Of a stretch of DNA of 64,000 nucleotides, positions 35,124 to 45,962 are shown in pieces. The stretch's first letter is position 1. The number at the start of each line of letters is the position of its first letter. Both the position numbers and the translations under genes were made by a program. A model generated the notes under the pieces. That model did no database searches. It was given only the letters and a program-made list of their open reading frames with translations, and was not told the origin of the DNA. Origin of the DNA: Rosellinia necatrix (taxonomy: Eukaryota; Ascomycota; Sordariomycetes; Xylariales; Xylariaceae); the NCBI GenBank assembly GCA_021209875.1, contig JAGYVD010000003.1:124001-188000 (forward strand), given 5' to 3'.

Positions 35124-36069
35124 ATGCCTACCATGTGGTTGTCAGACAATCAAAGTAAGAGACAGCGCCAGACCAAATACCGCGCCGGGGAAGAAGGAGG
35201 ATCAACTCCCCCTCCTCCCTTTTTCTCGGATTTCGACCAGCGGGAAAGAGGGAAGAAGTGGTAGCTTAGAAAAAGCTAACGTAGGATTGCTATAGAGATC
35301 GGGGTTGTCTTCTGCTCAGGCGGTAGGTACGCTTTGCCCAGCGTGTTGGCGCAAGGCGCAAGGGTAGAGCGCTGAACCGTGTTTTCGCTTTTGCAGGAGG
35401 CTTCTTCCTCATCGGTGGTGTACTGCTATTCTTTGATCGCGCCATGTGAGCATTCCCGCCCGCCCCCAAGCGCGCCGCATAGGGAGACTAACGCGAGAAT
35501 CTCACTCACAGGTTAGCGATGGGCAACGTACGTCCCCCCCCCTAATTCCCTTCCCCCATCAAAGCAAAAGAGAGAAAGAAAGAAAGAAAGAAAAGAAAGA
35601 ACCCGCCCCGAAACATCCCCCCCCCCGCCCAAATCGCCAATCCGCCCTGAAGCCTCCTCCCTCCCCCTTCCTCGCAGGCAAGACGTTATAAGTACATTCG
35701 ACGTCGTTTCTAACCTTCGCCGATCGCCGTGCGCGCGCGCGCGCGCGCGCGCGGCCCGACCCACACCCACAGATCCTCTTCCTCATCGGCCTGACGATCA
35801 TAATCGGCCCGCAGAAGACGCTCGTCTTCTTCGCGCGCAAGCAGAAGGCCAAGGGGACCGCCGCTTTCTTCGCCGGCCTCGCGCTGATCCTCCTGCGCTG
35901 GCCGCTGATCGGCTTCCTCGTCGAGTTGTACGGCATCGTGATCCTCTTCGGCGACTTCCTCGGTACCATCGCCGGCTTCGCGCGCAACATCCCCGTCGTC
36001 GGCACGTACATCGGCATGCTCGTCGACCGCGTCGGCTTCGGGCGGAGAAATGCCGAATTGCCCGTCTAG
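35124..36069 (+). CDS. GOT1: Vesicle transport protein GOT1
   Basis: Small tetra-spanning membrane protein of ER-Golgi traffic. Exons: 35124-35154, 35296-35322, 35397-35445, 35512-35527 and 35773-36069, joining to 139 residues (yeast 138). The protein begins MPTMWLSDNQKIGV and has four hydrophobic segments: GGFFLIGGVLLFFDRAM, ILFLIGLTIIIG, AAFFAGLALILLRWPLIGFL and YGIVILFGDFLGTIAGFA. Family landmarks are the F-F-D-x-A-x-LAxGN turn, GPQKTLVFFARKQK, the WPLIG motif and a PV-G-x-x-x-x-x-VDR-x-G tail. Exon 4 is only 16 bases and exon 2 only 27. Intron 4 (35528-35772) carries C runs, an A/G-only run and a (GC)n run. Every join is in frame, so I am confident of the model despite the tiny exons. Confidence 0.93.
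35731..35753. repeat. (GC)n alternating repeat inside a GOT1 intron
   Basis: About eleven GC units about 20 bases upstream of the final GOT1 acceptor. Alternating GC can adopt Z-DNA in vitro. Confidence 0.9.
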
Positions 36070-36750
36070 ACGCGCCGGGGGAAGGGGTTGCATCTTCCCT
36101 GGGCTGCCGGGCCATTATACAGGGAAGAACTCTCCTCCTCTTCCTTCTTTATGATATGGCGTTTCTACCTTCGCGCAGGCATTCGTTCAAAATAGGATGA
36201 GTAAAAATAATTGAGATGTATTACGTTGTAATGATGCAGCCATAGCCCATCCAAGGCGTTAGGGCAATCTTCTCGAGGCCATTGTAAGATAAGGCTGCCA
36301 TTGAGGGGTGTGGTTACATAAGAGGGCGCATGTACGAGAATCGCACGGAGTTGACGAACGGATATACCCACGGTGGGCCAAAAGACAGTAGAGGCAGAGA
36401 GCTTACGCTTTTTCATAGAAGAAATGGGCTTGTCTTGTTTATTTGCCTATGCAGAATCCCAGGGCGAGTCTCGGAGTGTCATGTATGAGTTTTCGAATCG
36501 GTCAATGAGCAATGAGCGAGCGTGAGGCGGTTCAATCTATCAGCATCAACACAAAAAAGAACCTGTTGTATCAAGACCCCAACAGCAACAACAAACGCTC
36601 CCTCCCCGGCCCCATGCTCCCATCAACAGACATGCATGCCGCCCCCCACAGCCTCGCGCTCCCGGGTATCGTCGACCTGTATGCCATTTCCCTGCACTAT
36701 CCTTCGCAGAAACATGGCCCGCGAGCCCTCCGAGCGTTCGCCTTCCTTTC
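36070..36750. other. Convergent intergenic spacer, no gene seen
   Basis: Lies between the 3' ends of GOT1 and profilin. No coding region is supported. Confidence 0.5.
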
Positions 36751-37656
36751 TTAGTAGCCGGCCTTGATAAGGTAGTCGGCGAGGGCCTCGGTGGTCTGGG
36801 ACGCGTTTCCAGCGGTTTGCTGCTCGCCATGGCGGGCGAGTATAAAGGCCTGCTTCGTCTTGGCAATGCAGATTCCTATCCGGCCCTAGAAGACAGGTTC
36901 GTAGACGCAAGTCAGCTCGCAGGTCCCCTCTACAAATCCAGCCTCGGGAACTTCCATCCCTGGACTAGGAAAGCCAGTCAGGGATGGGTCGGTATCGGCT
37001 TGCTGATCCTTGTTCGGGTATCGGGGAAACTGCCACCCACCTTTCGAGCATAGACAGATCGACCGTCGATTCGGGCTACAACATAGCGCTCCTTCGCCAC
37101 ATGGATGCCTTCGGCTTGGGCAGTATGGACGGCCTTTTGATCAGCTTTCTCGTTTTCCGCGCCCGCTAGGATGGCAACGATGGTCTTGAGCTCATGCATC
37201 TCGGGCTGGTGTCCCGCATCTGTTAGTCCTCTCGAGCCAATCCAGGGATGCACAATCTCGTCTTTGATCCCATCGTTCCGGCATAGAGGGAGAGCAGAGA
37301 ACGGCAGTGACACGGGGATGGTTGGGAGGTGGGTGTGCGTACGGAGAAACCGGATGAAGTAGCCCAGATGCTATCACCAGCGGCGCTGATGATGGCGGCC
37401 TTCTCGATGTGACCGGAAGCGACAAGGCTGTGTTTTCCCCCATCAGTTTAAAGTTCCTGCCGGGGGTATTGGTTAGATCGTGATAGGATCTGGGCCGTTA
37501 CCTCGTGTCGACATATGCTATATTATAGTTCGAGATGTCAGCACGTTTTGGTTTCCCCTCCAGAGGAGCCTAGCAAGGTGGGGTTTCTCGGGTTCAGGAA
37601 TTTGGAGGGGGGAGGGCGGGCGCGGGAGCGGGCGCGTTTGTACCTTGCCAAGACAT
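36751..37656 (-). CDS. PFY1: Profilin
   Basis: Actin-monomer-binding protein that feeds formin-driven filament growth. Exons (minus): 37656-37644, 37517-37502, 37427-37343, 37205-37041 and 36885-36751, joining to 137 residues (usual about 126-135). The N-terminus MSWQAYVDTSLVASGHIEKA and the C-terminus LADYLIKAGY are diagnostic and form the poly-proline-binding face. IWATSSGF and the basic stretch RYVVARIDGRSVYARK fit the family. Exons 1 and 2 are only 13 and 16 bases, a known kind of arrangement in fungal profilin genes. Intron 4 (155 bases) ends TTCTAG and restores GRIGICIAKTKQAFI. Residues 60-80 look slightly longer than yeast. Confidence 0.93.
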
Positions 37657-40600
37657 TGTTCCTCTGGTAATCGGGTGGTGAGTATGGGATGCACGATACT
37701 TGCTCAGGGTGAAGCACGAGGGCGGACGGTTGTCTCGAGAGGAGATAAAATAGGGAGATGGATTTTAGTAGGGGTAGGTAGGTCGGCAGGAGGTATGGAT
37801 TGGGCGGAGGTTTCGGTGATGGCTGTCAGTGACTAGGTAGGTTTACACACAAAGGGGGGTCATCTACTGGCTAATGAGGGGCTGTTTTTGGGTGGGCAAT
37901 GGCTAAGCAGTAATAACCTAACAATTTCATTTCTTGGTATCAACCCCGCAACGCGAAAAAAAAAAAGGTAAACACACACAGGTGGCATATGTGGCATACT
38001 TACAGTAGGTAACTCTGATTGCTACCCGCCGCAGCAGGTGGCGACAGAACCTCTGAGCTGGATTGGTAAAGTGGGATGAATGCTTGCACACAAGCAAAGC
38101 CCCGTTTATATTGCATATAACCCCACCATGTATTCCCCGAGGAGGTCGATCAACCGGAGCATCTTCCAACAACTGCCATTTCCTCAACCTCTTTCTCTCT
38201 CTCCCTCTCTATGTGTGCGTGCGTGTGTGCGTAGGTGTATGTGTGTGTGTATGTCTATCTCTATCTCTCTTACCCACTCTCTATGTTTTCTAACCTATAT
38301 CGATATCATTAATCATTACCTAGTAGTTCCGCAGTAATTTAGGTAGGATATTATAGGATTGCCTTCTTCCATCCTACCGTGACACCGCTAATCAATCCAC
38401 CTAAATACGTATGGCGATGGTGGATCGTTGCCTAGAGCTGGTTTGGTACCTGAAGAAGTGACGTCGTGCCAGTGGATCATATCTAATGCCATATCATACA
38501 GTGTACAGCGTAAGTAGGTACGGTCTTTCGGGGTGACAGGTGTTGGTAGATATTCCCGATTCCAAGCAGACTGACCGCCAGGGATACTCTCGGCTGCAAA
38601 GAGGTTCTGATTGTCGTATAGGTTCCATACCAGCAGCATTGATCTTGAAATTAATCATCAAGAGTCAAAGATTCATGTTTTGAACAGATATTATATGTGG
38701 AATGGGTAATCCGCTCGGAACACTAATACGAGGGACTGCATAGGCCGAACAATCCATCCATACATATAATAAGTTCGAGGCCAGGCACCATTTTACCTAT
38801 TATCACAAATTACGTTATCAAACGTAGAAATTAAACGGACGGGGTTTTATTGAACAGCTGACCCTTTACGTGTTTGTCGCTCCTTCGCGTTGCACCAGAG
38901 ACACATCGCGGACGATAGTAGAGAGAGGCAAGCTATGCCCCATCAATAATTGGTCTCACATAATTTAAGAGAGCTGAATACGGACAGATACGGATACCTT
39001 ACAAAACCCTTCTCCCTCCCCCCAACCAGGGGTCTCCTGGATGGCTTTTATGGGGGCTCTAAACACCGCGAGAAACAGATCGAGCGATCATTCCGATCAT
39101 TTAACCGTTCGAATCGACAGAGATCCGAGTTAGATCGCCTCGGCATGTCGCATCATGCTATGTATGAGCCCCCGAACGATGGTACGAACGAACGAACGGC
39201 TAAGATGGGGTGACTCAAGGGGTTCTAACTCGTTGAGATGACTGGATTAGCCGAGTGGCCCGGGTGTCGAATTCATGGGAATTATAAGCAGCGATAGGTA
39301 TTAATATGAGGCAGCAGGATACGGGTTTACCTGCCTAACTTTGTAGAAATGAAGAGGCGTCTTACAAGTTAGTGTATAGTGATGCAACAGGGCCCGACCA
39401 AACGGAGCGGGTCGGGTCGGGTCCGTACCTCCCTAAGGCAGGTAGAAAATGGGGGTTCTAATTAATAACTAAGTAAGTACCTAGGGAGTAGTAGTAGTAG
39501 TAGTATTAACGTCTAATCTATAAGTACCTAAGGAGGTTAGTCAACAGAATACATACCTACATACCTAGCTAGGTACTAACTATATGTACACGGCAACAGC
39601 AGCAATAATGCACTAATATAACCGATTAGTTAGGCGGTATAAAGGGCATGTGGAGTCAAAAGCGCACCACACTGAGCACCTAGGCAGTCTCTCCCTCGCC
39701 TGAGAGGCGCCTAAAAGGTACTTAAGCACCTTGATTCGGCTAGTCCGGTCGATGTGGTTCGCGCTTCTGAAACCCGACCTGACCCTAGAACGTGGACGAT
39801 GAAACCATCAGCGTCCCCCTCTCTTCTCATCATTTGTAACGAACGAGCCAACGAGATTTCGATATCCCCAGATGCCAATACCGGACTACTGCAAGGCAGA
39901 TGGTGAACGGACGATTAACGCAGGCGCCGCGTCTTCATTTCCTAGACATGTCCAATGAAACTAGCCCCCAGCATTGCTCGCTTTCATTACAGGATGCCTG
40001 CCTGCCTGCCTGCCTGCCTGGCCAGATAGATGGTGAGAGGCTGAAGTGCTCATGTCCCGAGCTGGTGGCGCCAAGTGGTATCAATGCAACAGCCTTCCAA
40101 CAACCTTGCGCCCTCGTGCCCGCCTGCCCGCCAGGCCGTGTATCAGCTCCGTTGAGCCTATTCGGGTCGTCGAGCTTCTGTTCATGCGATGATTGATTGA
40201 TGATGGCGATTGCATTGCGAGTAGTCAAGGTCAAGATAACGTGCCCAAGTAGGTAGTGTAGGTTGTTGAGAGAGAGGCACGGGGCATGGTGATTCTTGTC
40301 CTCCTGCGGTGGCTTCCTCGACTCTATGCCGCTGATCTACGATTCCTGACGCAGCCCACACCACCACCCCCGATAGGCATCTGTCTGTCGGTCGACGGCG
40401 ACGACGGTGAGTGACCTTATTCGCGATAGAAATGCAAAACAGGCTCGCCGCCAACGGCCATGGAGCAGGGGTCGCCTTGCTCCTCAGCACCGCATACCAG
40501 TGCTGTACCTACTGGACTTACGTTCCAGCATCGCACCCTTGCAGTCGATGATCCTCCCTCATTACCGCTGCCGCAGCCTATCAATCTCAAACACCCAACT

Positions 40601-40939
40601 ACCGGCCGCCACCATTGCAAGCCAGACACTCTGGTCCGGGAACGCGCGCGGTAGGTAGATGCCACACTCCCTCTTGGTGCGTAGGTCGACTACTATGTAA
40701 TACATCTCGCGTCCCTCCACCCAAGGGAGTTTAATTCGAACCAACATGACAGGTCCTATCCCTTTAAGACAGCTATGCCCCCGGCGTCGCGAGGGTCAAT
40801 GGCCTTGTCCACTCGCTTGTAATTCCAACGTGCCGTTGTCTCACCTCTCGACGCAACTCTCTTGCAGTTTCCAAGAAGTGGAAGCGCAGCAACGGTGCAA
40901 CCTAAGAAAGGCCTAACTAAACCCAGGGCATAGCGGAGG
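37657..40939. other. Intergenic spacer, 3.3 kb, no gene seen
   Basis: No supported coding region. Simple repeats: TCTCTC/TGTG near 38195-38275, (GTA)n near 39488-39505 and (GCCT)n at 39996-40020. TAGGTA-type motifs recur at 37772, 39478-39580 and 40250. Confidence 0.5.
39996..40020. repeat. (GCCT)n tetranucleotide repeat
   Basis: About six GCCT units in intergenic DNA. Confidence 0.9.
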
Positions 40940-43123
40940 ATGTACAATCTGGTTAGTCGCTCCAGGTCCCTGATAGAGGGCAAGGGTGTCGGTCGACATG
41001 CAGCTACGAAAACGCCCGTCACGCAGGTCCCTGGTGAACCCCTTCGCGGTGGGCCAGGAACTGTATCAGACAAGGTCCTCCGCACCCCATCTTATAATCG
41101 CATTGTCACCCCCGTCGATGCTTCGAAAAACGTTCTCCAGTATGCCAGTCGTCCTCTTCCCGCCACACCGACGTCCAAAGCCAAGATGGCAGATCGGCCA
41201 AGCACTTCTGGTGGCCCAACTTCGGGGAGAACGGCAAAAAACGACTTCAAAACTGAGAAGAGAGCGTCAAGGGATGACTTCTACGTTGGTGCGAGAGCCT
41301 ATGGAGGGAATCGCTCTGGGATCCTTACTCCCTTTCGGGTTCAACCCCCGACCCCAGACACAAGTCCGAGGACTATTCCCATCCAACAATTCACCTCGGA
41401 TGCTAAACGCCGGGAACTGACAACTAATCTGATGACGGAAGTGCGAAACGGTGATATTGGCATGGCATTAGGGAGTCCTGGTCACCCGCCTAATTTTTCT
41501 GATACGTGGGATATGCAGAACGCCGCCCAACCCACGCGAGGTTCACCTCCTCATGCATCACCTCCCGCATCTAGAAGCAGCAGCGTGGACACTTTCGACA
41601 TGCCGGTATCCAGAAAGCCATCAGGAAAATGGAGGCTGTTCAGCATATTTATGAGGAAGCCATCTGACCAGTCGGTCCAAGCCATATCCATTTCCGACCC
41701 GAATGGTTTACATGGTACCAACCGGCCAGAAGAAGATATCTCAGCGGCCAACCAAGCGCCACCATCTGATCCGAAGAGCCCGGTGAGGAGCAACACAACG
41801 ACTTCGCGCAAGGTGCCTAAGCATAAGCCTATCGTCGTCCGATCACAGACTATGCCTCTGGATGGTAAAGTCGATACCTATGATCGAAAGCCCAGAGGGG
41901 GTGAGAAAAGGGGGGATGCGGTACCTGGACATATTCCGATTACTCTAAACACAAGCCTTCGGCCTAGCCCTGCAACAGGTCCGTTACTCGACGTAGAAAT
42001 CCCGGATGTGCGTATGGAGAGGTACAGCGTGATGTTCAACAGTGTTTTGAACTCCAACCCATCATTGTTGTCAAGACGCCAAGCAACCGCGCAGAAACTT
42101 AGGAGCATTGAAGATGCCGTCGAACGAGACGAGGTTCGTAACTTGTATTCTTCGGGATGGGTTGTGTCTGACATGAAGTAGGAAGAAAAACCACATAGCA
42201 CGGCGCGGAGAGCAACATCGCCCCAGCCGGCTACAAGATCTTCAGGACTCGCCTTGTTCCCAACAAGCAGGCAGGCGCCGAATCTCGCACCTCCGAGATT
42301 ATCACCACGCCTAAGGTCAAATACCTCACCAGCTTTCCTTCCATCTCCCTCCAAGGCCACATTTGACCATACAACCCCTAGTTACCAAGGACAACTAGCT
42401 GAAGAAGCATTCGATCAAAGGAAACCCAGCCATCCGCCTCCCAAACACTATGAGACGCCAGGTATCGCAGTCACAACGGGCTCTGCTGCCACGGAACAGG
42501 AGCCGCTTCCAATTCCTCCTCAGTTCAGTAATGATCAATCCAGTCTCATTCTTGACTCACCAACCGAGATTGACTCAGAGGGACACGAGGCAATCGCGTG
42601 GCAGGTCTGGAAACCTATTACTTACCAAGTTCCACCAGAACCCAAATGGCAAATGATCAGCCCGTCCCAGAAGACGCCGTCAACTGCATCTTCATACACA
42701 GGTAGCTACCGCAAGCGCTCACCCTCTCTCGCATCATCTGCACGCACACACATCACGAGACCATCCGATGATTTCGACGACAGGTCAACCCCAGGTAGCA
42801 TAGGAAATTCAGACGGTAACAGCAAAATGACGGCAGTGGAAATCTCGATCGCGCGTCAAATATCTATATCTCGGCAGCAGCGCAAGCTTCTCCAGCCGCT
42901 ACGGACGGGGTCTTCTCCTTCCACATCACCTCGCCGAAAACCGCCCCATGCAAGCCCGGCACGCACGAGCCCCATGGCGGGCAAAACGGTGGGCGAGAGT
43001 GGAAGAATAGCCGAGACCAAGACGTCTACGCCTACGTTGGTTCACCCGACCGGCTTCCTAGACCCGCAACTCACGCTCGCACAACACCGGAAAAGCGAGC
43101 GGGTCGTGCTCGAGGATGCTTAA
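40940..43123 (+). CDS. Disordered conserved-looking protein, with a 48-base in-frame intron or a nonsense codon
   Basis: One reading frame spans 40940-43123 except for a TAG at 42179-42181. I model exons 40940-42133 and 42182-43123 with a 48-base intron (GTTCGT donor, CTGAC branch-like sequence, GTAG acceptor), giving 711 residues. The intron length is a multiple of three and contains the stop. The protein is Ser/Pro/Arg-rich and probably disordered. The most constrained-looking parts are SGKWRLFSIFMRKPS (about residue 230) and IPDVRMERYSVMF with a helix SLLSRRQATAQKLRSIED just before the junction, and AWQVWKPITYQVPPEPKWQM in the second half. This fits signalling or scaffold proteins of filamentous ascomycetes, but I cannot name the family. 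An in-frame stop at 40931 limits the N-terminus. The alternative is a premature stop. Confidence 0.7.
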
Positions 43124-44232
43124 AGACATCGATATACATTGACTTTCGTATAATCGAAAATCTCTCCAACCGTGAAATATACGGACGGGCGCTTCATCAG
43201 AACGCTATAGTTTCTTCATCTACTTTGTATATATGGGCAGATACCCTCATGCCCCCCTTGAATATAGCCATCGATTTAGGATAGTTAGGTAAACAGTCAA
43301 AACGGGCATGGATCGAGGGTTAAGGTGGGTTCCAGGAGGGTTATACATTTAGCGGGCGTGCTTTCAAACGGGATCAGCCAAACGCCGTGGGAAGGCCAAT
43401 TCGAGTCCGGAACTCAGCAGGCTCACAATGGGGCAGGCGGTCCGGTGCGCATCAGCATCCTTATTCCCTTTGTGTGGCTCTCACGACGATTTTTTTTTTT
43501 TTTTCATTATATTCCGGTCGCAGAGTTTGAGTGCGGGCGACGACGAAAATACCCTACATGCGGCTAATGATGATGTGAGGCAAAGAGGGTTTGATAGAGA
43601 GGTTCGGGGTAATACATAGGAACGATAACGCATAGAAAACCATTCCATCTAGCCATGTCCGGGGAAGCCGTACCTTGTTCGGCTCCTTTTCTCTTCTCTA
43701 GATCAGAGTATCAGTGTGCTTAGATGAAACGCTGATCGGGCCACACCATGATCAGATGAAGCACACACTTAGTCGACACTGCTTGGCAGCCAATAACCCT
43801 AAAGTGGGAGGTCACAAGGGAATACGGCTCGCTCGGTAGCTATCTTGACGTTTTAATTATATTATTGGTTGGCCTGTTTGTTTTCTGGAGGCCCCTCGTT
43901 TCCCCTGCGGTATATTCCAACCACTCCAATACCAATCCCTCCGTGGTCCAAAGAGAACTCTATTCATTAGCCCCGTGGGCCGTGTCGTGAAGTTTTACTT
44001 CTCTAAAACCGTTCAACGAATGACAAGATGCCTGCCTCCCCCTACGGACGGCGTGAGCCTACCGGCCCAAAGTAAGAGCGTAGCGGCGAGGTATGTTGGT
44101 GGTTAGAGGATACAGCCGAGCGCAAAAAAAAAAAGCCGGCTTCCCAAATCCTACAGCCGCTATGCTGAAACCGCAAGAAATCCAGATTGTGTAATACAAC
44201 GCCGACTTGGGAATCGTCGCAGCACGTGGTAT
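43124..44232. other. Convergent intergenic spacer, no gene seen
   Basis: Contains a poly(T) run near 43489-43503 and no supported coding region. Confidence 0.5.
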
Positions 44233-45255
44233 CTACATAACTACACAGCACGAGTTTTGCTTCTTGGCTTGTTCTGCCAGAAAGGAGGGAATGAATTAGC
44301 CTTCACAAAATACACGGCGTGGTGGATAGGGCGGCGGTGGCCCGTAGTAGGTAGGTAGGGGAGGGTCTTGCTTGCTTACGGTAGAACATCTTGCTCTGGT
44401 TGCTGAGGCCGTCGCTCTTGGCGACGAGGTCGTCGATCTTCTCGCCGCGCTGCAGCACGCTCTCGATGGTCTTATGCAGGATGATCTTGGTCTCGTCGAG
44501 CTCCTTCTGGATCTTCATGATGCTGTCGGCCTGGTGCGGGTCCTGGTACTTGACGAGGTATTCCTTGAGCTCGGGCATCGCGAGGCTGTTGGCGCTCGCG
44601 GACGCCCAGGCGGACCGGGGATGCGCGGCCAGGAACTCGTCCATCACCTTGGACAGCAGCTGGTGCGCCACCAGCGCGGGGTACTCGTGGTCTGAGATGA
44701 TGATGCCGCAGACGCCCTCTGTCCGTCCGTAGGCGTGAAATGTGTGGTCTGTTTTTTGCCAAGCAGCGCGGTCAGTGTCCGTATTCTCTCCCCTCTCCTC
44801 TCTGTCTCCCTCCCCTTGTCGTTTCATTCGCTTTTTTTTTTTTTTTGTCCAAACCCGAGGGGCATCATCCATTAGGATGATGGGATGGGACGGGGTGTCG
44901 CACCTTGCTGTTCAACGTCCTGCCTCTGCCCCGGCCGCGTCCGTTCGGCTACGGTCTTTGCAAACACGGCCATGAACTCGGCATAACTGTGACGCAGTCT
45001 CAAATCAGCCCTTGGCGATCCTTCCCAATCGCGGCGTGGCGGAGGGGAGGTCAGCCGTACTTCTGGCGGGTGAAGCGCGAGTATGCGCTCAGCTCCTTCT
45101 CGGACACAAGCTCGACGCTGGGGGTGCTGTCATTTCGGATGATCTATGCCAAGGCAGATAGACTGATGTCAGCAAGCGATTATCGAGGGTTCGGGTCAGG
45201 CATCGACTTGGCCAGGAAGAGCGGTCTTGCATACCCCGATGTAGTGAAGCTTCAT
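44233..45255 (-). CDS. YKT6: SNARE protein YKT6
   Basis: Lipid-anchored R-SNARE acting in Golgi, vacuole and autophagosome fusion. Exons (minus): 45255-45235, 45143-45061, 44986-44904, 44748-44380 and 44273-44233, joining to 198 residues (yeast 200). The longin domain starts MKLHYIGIIRNDSTPSVEL and includes HAYGRTEGVCGIIISD. The SNARE motif runs from QDPHQADSIMKIQKELD, through TKIILHKTIESVLQRGEKID with the zero-layer Arg, to SKMFYQQAKKQNS. The C-terminus CCVVM holds the palmitoylated and farnesylated Cys pair (C-A-A-X box). All splice joins are in frame; exon 1 is 21 bases. It is divergent from SLH1 across a 707-base spacer. Confidence 0.95.
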
Positions 45256-45962
45256 GTTGGGCGGTGGTTGGACGGTGGTTAGACGTGGGATTCGGTTTCG
45301 GTAGGGTGTGAGGTGCGTAGGTACGAAGAGCGCAGGTGAGAGAGGGCTTGTTATGGAACTTAGGGGACAATGAAGGTTTGGGAGGCGCTATGCGGGAACG
45401 AGGGGCGGCCGAGGATCGATGATGGAGTGTAGCCTGACAGCAGGCTTTAGCTTTTGAGTTTCGAGGTGAGCCTACAGTCCACCGCACTGCAGGTACCCAA
45501 GTACCTACATACAAGTAAGGCGCCTGCGCAAGAGAGCCAAGTCACAAGCCAAGATTCCCCGTTACAGGGATAGGTGTATCTAAATGCAGACCGCTACATC
45601 CGCTAACAGGCGCTAAATGCGGGGAGTTCTACAAGGCCTCTAAACCTGAGGCGCCGGGTACCTTGGTACATGTTTACAGTAGGCCTAGGTACCGTATATG
45701 CAGCACCACTCCACTCCACTTAGGATCCAAGATAGCAGCAATAGGTAGGTATGTAACAAACCATCATCGCCGAAGAGTCATAGGTAGGTCTCTCTTCTCA
45801 GCTCACTCAAAATAAAAACCGAGACTGCAAGGCCCAGAGTTGCATAAAGGGTTTGATTTTAACGTCTATCTTATTACACAAATTCCAACCAACACTGCAG
45901 GAGTTTTTTCCCCATTTGCTTACCGTCAGCTATTTATTCTTGACTCTACCCACTCTAAGAAT
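45256..45962. other. Divergent promoter region between YKT6 and SLH1
   Basis: The 707 bases contain no gene. TACCTA/TAGGTA-type motifs occur at about 45490-45510, 45650-45690, 45740 and 45780. Confidence 0.5.

Noticed and set aside
39240..39300. GGATTAGCCGAGTGGCCCGG resembling the 5' part of a tRNA-Leu/Ser
   Set aside because: No matching acceptor stem or proper box B within range; at most a decayed fragment.
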